A stretch of 51,613 nt of DNA from Halobacillus alkaliphilus (GCF_900113125.1 NZ_FOOG01000016.1:18521-70133), one strand, 5' to 3'. Shown: positions 25,821 to 34,594, numbered from the stretch's first letter. Notes: generated from the letters alone by a model not told the origin. Made by a program: numbers and translations.

Positions 25821-26180
25821 TTACTCTGGTTTTGAATTTGTGATGCAGAAAGACAGGATGGATCCGGCGAGCGCCATAATGGTCGCAGCCCAGAAGGCTG
25901 TATTTACGCCTTCAATCTGTCCACTGGTTTCGTCATGGCGGTTACGAGGATCGCTGATCGAGCCGGCAATCTGCCTCATTGTGCTCCCCATGGCCGTTCC
26001 TGCGGAATCATTTTTAAACTTAACTGGTCCAAGCCTGCCGTTTGTACAGGTATCATAACCATCGATACTCCGGAACATTCGGATTCCGTAAACCACCGCT
26101 AAGAAAGTAAAAGAAGTGGCCGTTGATAACTGGCTAAAAAAATGGTTACAAGCGAAAGACCGACGACAGACAGCGGGCAC
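25821..26180 (-). pseudogene. Remnant of a DHA2-type MFS drug transporter (C-terminal part)
   Basis: One open frame contains FTFLAVVYGIRMF, then GTAMGSTMRQIAGSI, then AFWAATIMALAGSILSFCI, which are the last third of an EmrB/QacA-like transporter. The text between these blocks is nonsense in this frame but correct in the neighbouring frame (SMVMIPVQTAGLDQLSLKM and SAILVTAMTKPVDRLKA). At least two pairs of compensating small indels are therefore present, and the first two thirds of the gene are missing. It is a decayed gene. Confidence 0.75.
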
Positions 26181-26292
26181 CTACTTTATCAAGAGTGGGA
26201 AGCTAGTGTGTAAACCAACCTGCTCTATATAAAAAGCCCAGAATAAAAGTCACCCATAGTTTACATAATTTTTTTATTGTTCATATTAATCA

Positions 26293-26958
26293 TTATGAAT
26301 AATATTGAAACTTCACCTCTACCCGCGCCGAGGTCTTTAGTTCTCCCGGCTCAATTGGAGCAGCACCACTGCTTACCATATCGGCTTGAGCAAATGAGCG
26401 TGGAACCGCTCTTCCTCCATCTTTTTCTACGATCTGGATCGGGGTTTGATCCAGCTTAAGATTCATCGTGTTAGCCATTGTCTGAGCACTTGCTAAAGCG
26501 TTCCCAAGGGCAATTTGCAAAGCTTTTTGATAAGCAGCTTGAGGCCGCTTAAGCGTGAATTGAATACTGGTAATCCGGTTCGCTCCCTGCGATACAGCCG
26601 TATCGATAATATAACCGGTTTGATCTACGTCTTCGATTGTCACAGCAAGAATATGACTTACTTCATATCCCCTGAATACTTGCTTCCCGTCAATATACTC
26701 ATACTGAGGCGTTACGGAATACTCAGCCGTCTGGATATTCTCCTGAGGAACCCCTGCTTGAATAAGCGCATTGGTAATCTTCTGGATCGTCGAACTGTTT
26801 AACCCTTGAGCCTTCCTAATGTCCGTATCCTGATTAACGAACCCAATTTGTACACTGGCTGCGTCCGGCCGAGTGAGTACCTGGCCCGTGCCGTGAACCG
26901 TAATGGTACGTCCTTCCTGATGATCCCGCACCAGTCCCTGGTAAGAAAGACTGTTCAT
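26293..26958 (-). CDS. SIMPL-domain (YggE/DUF541) protein
   Basis: A 221-residue protein with the SIMPL layout: ITVHGTGQVLTRPDAASVQIGFVNQ (about residues 18-42), VPQENIQTAEYSVTPQYEY (about 94-112), FRGYEVSHILAVTIEDVDQTG (about 120-140) and a final SARVEVKFQY. The family is periplasmic or extracellular, linked in some species to oxidative stress, and has no known enzymatic activity. There is no obvious signal peptide here, as in Bacillus relatives. It is monocistronic. Confidence 0.8.
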   Translation of the reverse strand: MNSLSYQGLVRDHQEGRTITVHGTGQVLTRPDAASVQIGFVNQDTDIRKAQGLNSSTIQKITNALIQAGVPQENIQTAEYSVTPQYEYIDGKQVFRGYEVSHILAVTIEDVDQTGYIIDTAVSQGANRITSIQFTLKRPQAAYQKALQIALGNALASAQTMANTMNLKLDQTPIQIVEKDGGRAVPRSFAQADMVSSGAAPIEPGELKTSARVEVKFQYYS

Positions 26959-27115
26959 GTATGGAGTCCACCTTTCCCTAACATTGTTTACTATTATTCC
27001 ATGTGGGAAGCCATGAAATTATTCCCTGCGCAAGAAGAATCGTGAGAGGAGCACGGCCAGAACATAGGGATGCTGCATAGACTAAAAGTATCTCACAAGC
27101 GAGAGGAGTGATTGT

Positions 27116-27205
27116 ATGAGTAATCGTCCCAACAACAATCAGCCAAAAAGAAAACCTTCACGTCCTTCCTGTTGCGGAAAGAAAAGAAGAGGCACGTCCA
27201 AATAA
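27116..27205 (+). CDS. Very small basic Cys-Cys protein
   Basis: A 29-codon frame, MSNRPNNNQPKRKPSRP then SCCGKKRRGTSK, with a strong RBS (GAGAGGAG) and a hairpin terminator eight bases after the stop. It is very basic and carries one Cys-Cys pair. It is too short for family recognition. The combination of ribosome site, clean frame and terminator makes translation likely. Function unknown. Confidence 0.6.
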   Translation: MSNRPNNNQPKRKPSRPSCCGKKRRGTSK

Positions 27206-27211
27206 CATTTT

Positions 27212-27242
27212 TGAGAGTCGCAACGGTGGGATGCGGCTCTTC
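27212..27242 (+). terminator. Hairpin terminator of the small basic protein gene
   Basis: AGAGTCGCA pairs with TGCGGCTCT (one G-T pair) around a short loop; TTCC follows. The T run is weak. Confidence 0.5.
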
Positions 27243-27373
27243 CATTTGACCGAGAAAAACCAATACTTTTTGTTACATAAATGTAATACAAATGTCTCAT
27301 GATTTATCTTGTATATACATCCATCCAACTGCTATACTCCATACAGTAAAACTTTTGGAAGGGGATAATCGTC

Positions 27374-27913
27374 ATGAAGAAATCCTGGATTCTACTTTTT
27401 TCTATTGCTTTTTACACCTTAGGAATCTTAAGTTTCAGCCCTCATTCCCAATCAACCATTGCTGCCGAAGAACTGGACAAGCCAGCTGAAACAGCGCAGG
27501 AAGTTAATAAGAAATCCTCCGAAATCAATAAAAAATCTACTACTCATAAACGATTTGAACAAGAAGAAAAGAAACAATCCGAATCAAAAGCTAAAGAAGA
27601 TAAATCTAAATCCGAAGTAAAACGCACCGTGACCGTAGAGGCTACCGCTTACACAGCCTTTTGTGACGGGTGCAGCGGCAAAACGTCTACAGGAATTGAT
27701 CTCCGCGAAAATCCGGACAAAAAAGTGATTGCCGTAGATCCAGACGTGATTCCCCTTGGTTCTAAAGTGAGAGTGCCTGGATACGGCGTAGCCATTGCCG
27801 GCGATATCGGGGCTGACATCGAAGGACGCCGCATCGATGTCTTCCTTCCTGAAAAAGACGAAGCGTTCGATTTTGGACGCCGGGACGTGCAGGTCGAAAT
27901 CCTTCACTCCTAG
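27374..27913 (+). CDS. Secreted 3D-domain protein (Rpf-like/MltA-fold)
   Basis: A 179-residue protein preceded by GGAAGGGG. It has a signal peptide (about residues 1-31), a Lys/Glu/Ser-rich linker (about 35-80) and a C-terminal 3D domain. The domain shows VEATAYTAFCDGCSGKTSTGIDL, VIAVDPDVIPLGSKVRV and AGDIGADIEGRRIDVF, containing the conserved Asp residues for which the domain is named. It is related to the stationary-phase YocH and YuiC proteins, which are lytic-transglycosylase-like wall enzymes. A cell-wall remodelling role outside the membrane is likely. It has its own terminator. Confidence 0.87.
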   Translation: MKKSWILLFSIAFYTLGILSFSPHSQSTIAAEELDKPAETAQEVNKKSSEINKKSTTHKRFEQEEKKQSESKAKEDKSKSEVKRTVTVEATAYTAFCDGCSGKTSTGIDLRENPDKKVIAVDPDVIPLGSKVRVPGYGVAIAGDIGADIEGRRIDVFLPEKDEAFDFGRRDVQVEILHS

Positions 27914-27949
27914 TTAGCAGCTCCGAAAAGCTTATAGTGAATAAGTAAC

Positions 27950-27977
27950 AACCCCCTGGTTAGCAAACCAGGGGGTT
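27950..27977 (+). terminator. Terminator of the 3D-domain gene
   Basis: AACCCCCTGGTT and AACCAGGGGGTT form a near-perfect 12-bp stem with a 4-base loop, then TCATCTTTCTT. Confidence 0.8.
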
Positions 27978-28073
27978 CATCTTTCTTACTTTTTCTATCC
28001 TCTCGAAATAGTACCATTCACTTGAATGAACTGCCTTTGTAGGGTCGCTGATTCTTCACTTACTTTTACAAAT

Positions 28074-28113
28074 AAAAGTCCAGCTCCATTTCTAATGAAG
28101 CTGGGCTTTTATC
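28074..28113 (-). terminator. Terminator of the 78-residue gene
   Basis: AAAAGTCCAGCT and AGCTGGGCTTTT form the stem directly after the stop codon on the minus strand; a T-rich tail follows. Confidence 0.75.
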
Positions 28114-28114
28114 C

Positions 28115-28351
28115 TTATTCTCTGGAAAAATCAGTTCGGTCGGCACCTTCTTCTAAATAGAAGCCTTCGACAGCATTCGTATGCAGCACGACTCCGTCCT
28201 CAAGGAACCACCAGGAACCGCGGTCCAATTGTTTCACAATAAATTCAGAAGCCTCTCTCTGATCCATGGCCTCACTTAAATCCAAATCATGTGTGATTAC
28301 CCGTTTACTATCGAGTAAAAAGACTACCTGCCATTCTTTCTTACTTGCCAT
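28115..28351 (-). CDS. Small uncharacterised protein
   Basis: A 78-residue acidic protein, MASKKEWQVVFLLDSKRVITHD..., with no signal or membrane segment. The alternation of short beta strands (WQVVFLLD, WWFLEDGVVLHT, AVEGFYLEEG) and one helix (DQREASEFIVKQLD) suggests a compact alpha/beta fold. An RBS (AAAGGAGTGG) precedes the ATG. It is monocistronic. I do not recognise the family. Confidence 0.7.
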   Translation of the reverse strand: MASKKEWQVVFLLDSKRVITHDLDLSEAMDQREASEFIVKQLDRGSWWFLEDGVVLHTNAVEGFYLEEGADRTDFSRE

Positions 28352-28426
28352 CGTACCACTCCTTTTATGTAAGATATTTATTCTTTACCCTCCCCGACTC
28401 TGCTTTAATCCTGAAATACGCAAAAG

Positions 28427-28453
28427 AAGCCGCTCCTTTAAAGGACGCGGCTT
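28427..28453. terminator. Hairpin upstream of the YeeE region
   Basis: AAGCCGCTCC and GGACGCGGCTT form a stem with flanking A and T runs. No clear gene ends here on either strand. The rest of the gap 28454-28787 holds a short open stretch (ending near 28557) without a start and the promoter of the transporter. Confidence 0.5.
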
Positions 28454-28787
28454 TATTATGTACTTACGCTGGGGGAGGTGCGCCAGATGTTCGCCAGGAA
28501 GTTCTTCGACTTGATTTAATGGATCCAAGGAAAAACCAACGACTGAAAGTTAGGTAAGCGACAGGTATAAGACATCCCTCCAAATATAATTTTTGATCAG
28601 TTGTCCTGTCTTCGCTCATAGTGTACCACTTGTCCAAAACTGAAAGTGTTAAGTCTTCGTTAAGACTGTATTTCTTTTCTATTTATCACATTTTATGCAC
28701 AACGATTTACATTTAGAAGGACAATCCCTTACAATAATGAAAGTTAAAAAACAAAGTAAACAAATAGGAATTAGGAGGTTTTAACTT

Positions 28788-30035
28788 ATGGCTCAAGCTG
28801 TTTCTCAAACCAGCTACGAAAATCGGCAGTCTTCCACCGCTTTTGGCGAACTGGAACCTGTTCAAAAACCGTTCGTTTGGCTGGGTGTTCTTATATCTGC
28901 ACTGCTATTCATCACGATTGTTCAAGTTACCACCTGGACGCAAGGTGTTCTTTTCATTATAGGTCTAGCCTTTGGTTTAGCCTTGTTATACGCTCGTTTT
29001 GGTTTCACTTCTGCCTTTAGACGATTAATTTCCGTTGGAAACGTGCAGGGGCTTCAGGCTCACATGCTCATGCTCGCCGTTGCTACCACGCTGTTTGCCA
29101 TCATTTTAGCAACCGGCTTCAGCTTTACAGGTGTTGCACCGCAAGGATACGTCTTTCCAGCCGGGTTAAGCGTCGTCGCTGGTTCCTTCATGTTCGGAAT
29201 TGGCATGCAAATGGGTTCCGGCTGCGCATCTGGTACACTCTATACAGTTGGCGGCGGTAAATCTTCCATGGTTATAACGCTTCTTGGATTTATCGGTGGA
29301 TCTGTACTCGGCGCCTATCACATTGGCTTCTGGCGCGATCTTCCGTCCCTGCCGGCCATTTCACTTGCAGAAAGCACAGGCTTAGGCTACTTCGGCGGCT
29401 GGGTTCTGCAGATTCTTATTTTCCTTGGCATCTACGGAGCCACCGTTAAATTTGCTCGTAAAAAAAATCCACCGCAAATGAAGCCGCTGACGACAACCAG
29501 TGGTTGGAAAAAGCTTTGGAGAGGCGCATGGCCGCTCCTTGTCGCTGCCGTTATTCTCGGTATCTTGAACGCGATCACCCTCTCTGTGCGTGGCAATCCT
29601 TGGGGCATTACTTCCGCATTCGCGCTATGGGGATCTAAGTTTCTTCAGATCTTCGGCGTGGACGTCGCGAGCTGGACGTACTGGCAGGGAGGTACGGAAG
29701 CGCTGAATAAAACCGTACTGGCGGATTCCACCAGCGTGATGAACTTCGGTATTATTCTAGGCGCATTCATTGCTGCTTCCTTCCAGGGGAACTTCAAGCC
29801 AGGAAAAATCAAGCCCGGCGTCGCAGCCGCTTCTATAATAGGCGGCGGCTTGATGGGATACGGAGCGCGTCTCGCCTTTGGCTGTAACATCGGCGCTTAT
29901 TTCGGCGGCATCGCCTCCTTCAGTCTCCACGGCTGGGTTTGGATGATTATGGCGCTTGCCGGCACGTATCTCGCATTGTTTATCCGCCCGTTGTTTGGCT
30001 TGAAGAATCCTAGTCCGAAAGATTCCATGTGCTGA
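28788..30035 (+). CDS. YeeE/YedE-family (TsuA-like) sulfur-compound transporter
   Basis: A 415-residue membrane protein with about ten hydrophobic segments in two related halves. The half-site motifs with conserved Cys are GMQMGSGCASGTLYTVGGG (about residues 142-160) and GARLAFGCNIGAYFGGIAS (about 361-379), which form the thiosulfate path in TsuA. The family imports thiosulfate or related persulfide-forming compounds. The usual partner TusA/TsuB or a rhodanese is not adjacent. The start follows AGGAGG. It ends at its own terminator, just before array 2. Confidence 0.87.
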   Translation: MAQAVSQTSYENRQSSTAFGELEPVQKPFVWLGVLISALLFITIVQVTTWTQGVLFIIGLAFGLALLYARFGFTSAFRRLISVGNVQGLQAHMLMLAVATTLFAIILATGFSFTGVAPQGYVFPAGLSVVAGSFMFGIGMQMGSGCASGTLYTVGGGKSSMVITLLGFIGGSVLGAYHIGFWRDLPSLPAISLAESTGLGYFGGWVLQILIFLGIYGATVKFARKKNPPQMKPLTTTSGWKKLWRGAWPLLVAAVILGILNAITLSVRGNPWGITSAFALWGSKFLQIFGVDVASWTYWQGGTEALNKTVLADSTSVMNFGIILGAFIAASFQGNFKPGKIKPGVAAASIIGGGLMGYGARLAFGCNIGAYFGGIASFSLHGWVWMIMALAGTYLALFIRPLFGLKNPSPKDSMC

Positions 30036-30040
30036 TCTTA

Positions 30041-30084
30041 CTAAACGGCGCAGAGCTTTGAAATAAGCTCTGTGCCGTTTTTTT
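30041..30084 (+). terminator. Terminator of the YeeE/YedE gene
   Basis: AACGGCGCAGAGCTT and AAGCTCTGTGCCGTT form a long stem, followed by seven T. Confidence 0.85.
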
Positions 30085-30167
30085 GTATATACGAGATGGA
30101 TATTTTAGCTATGCTGCAGCATTCGACATACTTTATATCCTACTTCAGTACTCATTTGAACTGGTGG

Positions 30168-30776
30168 ATTGGGCCATTCGTGCATTCAATTGAGCCGTCC
30201 GCGCACTCAATTGAGCCGTCTGCACACTCGATTGAGCCGTCCGGGCACCCGATTGCGCCGTCCGCTCATTCAATTGAGCCGTCCGGGCATTCAATCGGGC
30301 CGTCCGCTCACTCAATTGAGCCGTCCGCGCACTCGATTGGGCCGTCTGCGCACTCGATTGGGCCGTCCGCGCACTCGATTGCGCCGTCCGCTCATTCAAT
30401 TGAGCCGTCCGGGCATTCAATCGGGCCGTCCGCTCACTCAATTGAGCCGTCCGCGCACTCGATTGGGCCGTCTGCGCACTCGATTGGGCCGTCTGCGCAC
30501 TCGATTGAGCCGTCCGGGCATTCAATTGAGCCGTCCGCAAATTCAATCGGGCCGTCCGTGCATTCAATTGAGCCGTCTGCACACTCGATTGAGCCGTCCG
30601 GGCACACGATTGGGCCGTCCGCTCATTCAATTGCGCCGTCCGCTCACTCAATTGCGCCGTCCGCTCACTCGATTGGGCCGTCCGGGCACCCGATTGCGCC
30701 GTCCGCTCATTCAATTGAGCCGTCCGTGTACTCAATTGAACCGTCTGCGCACTCGATTGGGCCGTCCGGGCATTCA
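30168..30776. repeat. 21-bp tandem repeat array 2 (29 units)
   Basis: Twenty-nine units start exactly every 21 bases from 30168 to 30756 with no length change. Each begins ATTG[AGC]GCCGT (four begin ATCGGG; unit 1 ends CCAT) followed by a part such as CCGCGCACTCA. The core is shared with array 1; the remaining 11 bases are specific to this array. Units 5-10 recur as units 11-16 with one mismatch, showing a 126-bp block duplication. Several frames stay open. The plus frame gives (I[EGA]PS[AG]HS)n and most variable columns fall on its third codon positions, but no credible start is seen. The array lies between two terminators. Confidence 0.93.
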
Positions 30777-30795
30777 ATCTCGCTTCAGTGGCACA

Positions 30796-30828
30796 AAAAA
30801 AGACCTTGCCTCTATCGCAAAGTCCTTC
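30796..30828 (-). terminator. Terminator of the 215-residue gene
   Basis: On the minus strand GACTTTGC pairs with GCAAGGTC and is followed by seven T. It lies just beyond the stop codon. Confidence 0.7.
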
Positions 30829-30834
30829 CTACAA

Positions 30835-31482
30835 TCATGTGAGTGATTTCTTTTCAGCTTTTAGTGTTTCGACTTCTTCTTTTAAAGACTCCAGTTCGTC
30901 CAGTAATTTTACAACCATCTCATCACTTTTCCGGAGTTCTTCTCCTAATGATTCGATCGCTTCTTCGTCCCAGATAAAAGGATTTCCATAGGAAGGAGTG
31001 ATAGGCAGGTTTTCATAAACTTTTCCCTCTTCCTCGTCTGTCGGTTGAAAGTAAATGACTACTTCACAGCCGGCATCACCTTTGGCAATCCGTTTTCTCA
31101 AATTGACTTTTCCATAACCCATCCGTCGCGCAGCGATGCCTCCAAAGACACTCGAAGTCATGGCGCATAGGTGAGGAGCGTCTTTGACAACATCCCCAAA
31201 AGGACACCCTGTCGCTTTAACTATCACCTTGTCCGGGTGTACTTCCGCGATTTGGAAATGGCCGCCGATAGAATTTTTTATATCTACAATAACTTCGGCG
31301 TAGCGTTCTACGGACCACCGTTCACTTTTCTCGCTATAGAATGACTCGATCCATTCCCCTGTTCGAACACCTAATTTCCGTATATATTCTTCTGCATGTC
31401 TGCCGACAGTGCGTTCATGTAAATGAGCATATTGAGTGATAAGTTTGGATAGGAATAATGTTCCGCTTAGTGACGATGTCAT
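30835..31482 (-). CDS. Protein with methanogen-output-domain-1-like fold
   Basis: A 215-residue soluble protein. The central part has VIVKATGCPFGDVVKDAPHLCAMTS (about residues 86-110), SVFGGIAARRMGYGKVNLRKRIAKGDAGCEVVIYF (about 110-145). The conserved Cys pair and GD-GC motif resemble the methanogen output domain 1 found in signal proteins of archaea and bacteria. The last 40 residues are a coiled coil (LGEELRKSDEMVVKLLDELESL). No HTH or other effector is visible. A sensory or regulatory role is inferred. Domain assignment is by recollection of the motif. Confidence 0.6.
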   Translation of the reverse strand: MTSSLSGTLFLSKLITQYAHLHERTVGRHAEEYIRKLGVRTGEWIESFYSEKSERWSVERYAEVIVDIKNSIGGHFQIAEVHPDKVIVKATGCPFGDVVKDAPHLCAMTSSVFGGIAARRMGYGKVNLRKRIAKGDAGCEVVIYFQPTDEEEGKVYENLPITPSYGNPFIWDEEAIESLGEELRKSDEMVVKLLDELESLKEEVETLKAEKKSLT

Positions 31483-31899
31483 GATGTTTCCCCTCCCTTT
31501 TAGACTTATTATATACCTTTCTATTTCTAAATGAAAAAGTTTAATAATGTAGTTGAATGAGATAATACTTATTTAAAAATTTTCTGCTTAATCTTGAGGA
31601 TGAAGATGCTTTTCCTCATTAATCTTTTTATATATCAAACTATTCTTTCTGTTCGTTTATTTCAGTTATTTTACAATACATATTCTTAAGGATCAATTCA
31701 AAAGCAATTATTACAAATATTTTACATGACCCTATTAAAGGTACTCCTTTACAACTGCTGCTCGTTTATCAGTTCTTTCATTAATTACGGCTCGATTTAA
31801 TCTATATAGTGTGAAACGGGACTTATATCATACGAATATTAAATGCAATCTACATAAAGGTTTGGTAAGACCGCTCCATACCATTATTTTATATAAAAA
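31483..31899. other. A/T-rich gap with no recognised feature
   Basis: Only the promoter region of the 215-residue gene is expected here. I see no reading frame with a ribosome site, no repeat and no strong hairpin. Confidence 0.5.
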
Positions 31900-31930
31900 A
31901 AGCGCCCGAGCATGTATTCACTCGGGCGAC
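31897..31930 (-). terminator. Terminator of the dapF-yjbQ unit
   Basis: GCGCCCGAG and CTCGGGCG form the stem and the minus strand continues in six T or more. Confidence 0.8.
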
Positions 31931-31934
31931 ACTA

Positions 31935-32333
31935 TCACTTCAATATTTTCGCTGTAAACTTACGGCTTCGAGGGCCATCAAATTCACAGAAATACAGCCC
32001 CTGCCATGTGCCGAGAACAAGATTTCCGTCCTCAATAATCAGCGTCTGGGAGTGGCCGACTGTACTTGTTTTCATGTGCGCAGCTGTATTCCCTTCAGCA
32101 TGACGATCTTCTGCCATATCCCACGGGTAAACTTCCCTGAAGCGGCGCAGCATATCCGTTTTTACATCAGGATCGGCATTTTCATTTACCGTTAAGCCGG
32201 CTGTCGTATGCTTCGATGACACGATGACGACACCATCGGTTATCCCTTCCTCTTTGATCCATTGTTCAACTTTAGACGTAACATCAATCATCTGGTCATG
32301 GTTGTCAGTTTTCACATCAAACGTTTTGATCAT
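31935..32333 (-). CDS. YjbQ/UPF0047-family protein
   Basis: A 132-residue protein of the YjbQ family: [20 protein letters not shown] (about residues 39-58), [18 protein letters not shown] (about 78-95) and [20 protein letters not shown] (about 107-126). Members show weak thiamine-phosphate-synthase activity in vitro, but the physiological role is open. Its ATG overlaps the dapF stop by one base (TAATG), so the two are co-translated. A functional link between them is not known. Confidence 0.88.
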   Translation of the reverse strand: MIKTFDVKTDNHDQMIDVTSKVEQWIKEEGITDGVVIVSSKHTTAGLTVNENADPDVKTDMLRRFREVYPWDMAEDRHAEGNTAAHMKTSTVGHSQTLIIEDGNLVLGTWQGLYFCEFDGPRSRKFTAKILK

Positions 32334-33307
32334 TAAGAGTCACCACCTATTTGTGAAGCTGCATAAGCTTCTAGTTTTTCATATTTCGTCTGTTCTTCGG
32401 TAAAATCTTTCCTATTTTCCACGTGAAAAGTACGTGTATTCCAGTCGAGCTGCACCACGGCTTCATATACATTCGTTGCATTCCCTCTTAGCTGAATGGA
32501 GAAACTTTCCTTTTCTTTCTCTACCACACAGTTTACAAGTCCGCCTTTGTTGATAACTATAATCGGTTCGCTTGTTGCATTCGGTCCATGAATGGTGGAA
32601 ACAAGAGAAGAAGCAGACATAGCCGTTCCGCACGCATTGGTCAGACCAACCCCACGTTCATACGTCTGGACGAAGACTTTATTTTTTTCTAAGAGCTTCA
32701 TAAAGCTGACGTTCACTCCATTAGGGAATACTTCAGGTAACTGGTTCGCTTTTTCCCCTACCTCGGCAAGTTCTTCTTGGTTAATGTCTTCCACAATGGC
32801 AACGATATGAGGATTCGGTACGCTTACAGCCGTGAAGGTCAAATGCTCGGGCAGGCCTGGAATAGTCGTTTTCGAAGCTGGCTCGGCATCCACGCGGACC
32901 GGAAGCGAAGCAGGCTCAAACGATACCGGTTCAATGGCGACCGAAAATGTATCAATCCCTGGAAAAATTTCTTCCACCTGGCTGACAGCAAGCACTGCTT
33001 TTTCTGTCTCAACCGCAATATGGGTCTTCCCCTCTTTTTCGAGCATATGCCTCGCCACGCAGCGCAGGCCATTGCCGCACATTTCCGCTTCCGTGCCATC
33101 CGAATTAAACATACGCATTCTTGCTTCCGCTTTGTCACTGTTCATTACGAATAGGATGCCATCAGAACCAATCCCATCGTTCCGATCACATAATAAAATG
33201 GAAAGGTCCTCTCTTTCTTGTTCGGTAAACGTGTAACCGTGCGTTAGCTCATCAATCAAAATAAAGTCATTACCAGAACCATGGCATTTAATAAACTGAA
33301 TATCCAA
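32333..33307 (-). CDS. dapF: Diaminopimelate epimerase
   Basis: A 324-residue DapF. It starts [18 protein letters not shown], carries the two catalytic cysteines in [12 protein letters not shown] (about residues 75-86) and [15 protein letters not shown] (about 226-240), and the internal pseudo-repeat of the family. It interconverts LL- and meso-diaminopimelate for lysine and peptidoglycan synthesis. It is about 40 residues longer than the usual 275-285, with the extra part at the C-terminus after the last barrel strand. This C-terminal tail is common in some Bacillales. Confidence 0.93.
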   Translation of the reverse strand: MDIQFIKCHGSGNDFILIDELTHGYTFTEQEREDLSILLCDRNDGIGSDGILFVMNSDKAEARMRMFNSDGTEAEMCGNGLRCVARHMLEKEGKTHIAVETEKAVLAVSQVEEIFPGIDTFSVAIEPVSFEPASLPVRVDAEPASKTTIPGLPEHLTFTAVSVPNPHIVAIVEDINQEELAEVGEKANQLPEVFPNGVNVSFMKLLEKNKVFVQTYERGVGLTNACGTAMSASSLVSTIHGPNATSEPIIVINKGGLVNCVVEKEKESFSIQLRGNATNVYEAVVQLDWNTRTFHVENRKDFTEEQTKYEKLEAYAASQIGGDS

Positions 33308-33513
33308 AAACGTATCCCCCTGAAATCTAATTTTCTATTATCATAGCATATGTACATGGGGATGATGAATGAATGAGCTTCCTGCAGAACCCAGTTTGTA
33401 TCTCTAACAAGTTTACAAAAATCAACGCTCCTTCCTATCGGGCGTATTGCCTGCGTTTCACTACTCTTTTTAAGTGGAAGATGAAGTAAGGATAGTAAAG
33501 AAAGGATGATAGC

Positions 33514-34539
33514 ATGACGGAACATATGAATGCCGTGGGATTATATCAGCATTTACCCATTTCTGAAGATAATAGCCTCATCGATGTCACCGTAGACAAG
33601 CCCGAGGCTTCGGGCCATGATATTCTCGTAAAAATCAAAGCCGTTTCTGTAAATCCTGTAGATACAAAAGTACGGGCCAACGGAGAAGATGAAGATGAGC
33701 CGAAAATTCTTGGTTATGATGCAGCAGGCGTAGTAGAGAGCGTTGGTGAAGACGTCACTTCTTTTGAGCCTGGTGATGAAGTCTATTACGCTGGCGTGAT
33801 CAGTCGTCCAGGTACGAACAGCGACTATCACCTTGTAGACGAACGTATCGCTGCCAGGAAACCGCAGACTCTGTCCTTCAGGGAAGCAGCCGCTTTGCCT
33901 TTAACAGGCCTGACCGCGTGGGAAGCTCTATACGAAAGATTGGGCGTCTCAACAGATCAAGACAAAAATAAAGGAAAATCCATCCTTATTATTGGAGCAG
34001 CAGGCGGCGTAGGTTCCATTGCCACCCAGCTCGCCAATGACGCAGGCCTCACCGTTATCGGCACGGCTTCAAGAGAAGAGACCGTAAACTGGGCGAAAGA
34101 TCACGGCGCTCATTACACTCTTAACCATCGCAAGCCGCTCCCACAGCAGCTTCGAGAGTTAGAAATCGAGGAAGTCGATTATATTTTCTGTTTAAGCTCT
34201 ACAGCTGAACACTGGGACAACATGACAGAAGCCATAGCACCACAAGGGAAAATCTGTAGCATTGTAGAAACGGAGGACTCATTGGACCTTACCGCATTGC
34301 AGCAAAAAAGCGCTGCCTTTGTCTGGGAATTCATGTTCACCCGCCCTCTTTTCGAGACGGAAGACATGCAGGAACAGCAGCGAATCTTAACCAGAATCGC
34401 TGAAAAAATAGATAATAACTCCGTCCGAACCACTTTGACAGAAACACTGACCGGCCTGAATGCCGAGCAGCTGCGAGAAGCTCATCGAAAAGTGGAAAGC
34501 GGAAAAATGATCGGGAAAATTGTCGTAGAGGCAGAATAG
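33514..34539 (+). CDS. Zinc-independent quinone-oxidoreductase-like MDR alcohol dehydrogenase
   Basis: A 341-residue medium-chain dehydrogenase. VKIKAVSVNPVDTKVR (about residues 36-51), ILGYDAAGVVESVGEDV and the NADPH site LIIGAAGGVGSIATQLA (about 156-172) match the zinc-binding-dehydrogenase/YogA group. The catalytic zinc ligands of classical alcohol dehydrogenases are absent, and the structural zinc cysteines too, so it is likely a quinone or enone reductase. Natural substrate unknown. The RBS AAAGGATG precedes the ATG. It is divergent from dapF and has its own terminator. Confidence 0.87.
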   Translation: MTEHMNAVGLYQHLPISEDNSLIDVTVDKPEASGHDILVKIKAVSVNPVDTKVRANGEDEDEPKILGYDAAGVVESVGEDVTSFEPGDEVYYAGVISRPGTNSDYHLVDERIAARKPQTLSFREAAALPLTGLTAWEALYERLGVSTDQDKNKGKSILIIGAAGGVGSIATQLANDAGLTVIGTASREETVNWAKDHGAHYTLNHRKPLPQQLRELEIEEVDYIFCLSSTAEHWDNMTEAIAPQGKICSIVETEDSLDLTALQQKSAAFVWEFMFTRPLFETEDMQEQQRILTRIAEKIDNNSVRTTLTETLTGLNAEQLREAHRKVESGKMIGKIVVEAE

Positions 34540-34550
34540 CAAAATGAAAC

Positions 34551-34594
34551 TTAAAAAGACAGGCTTGAGCACGCTCGCTCAGGTCTGTCTTTTT
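34551..34594 (+). terminator. Terminator of the MDR gene
   Basis: AAAGACAGGCTTGAGC and GCTCAGGTCTGTCTTT form a long stem with seven T at the end. Confidence 0.85.

Noticed and set aside
26101-26230. Plus-strand open stretch opposite the MFS remnant (WLKKWLQAKDRRQTAG)
   Set aside because: No start codon or ribosome site, and no recognised family.
28454-28560. Open plus-strand stretch ending near 28557
   Set aside because: No start or homology could be seen; it starts inside a terminator hairpin.
24479-30776. CRISPR arrays
   Set aside because: Units are contiguous, without unique spacers, 21 bp in period, and no cas genes are present.
30072-30846. Heptapeptide-repeat proteins in array 2
   Set aside because: Open frames exist on both strands; the plus one would start inside the upstream terminator. 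Not called as a gene.
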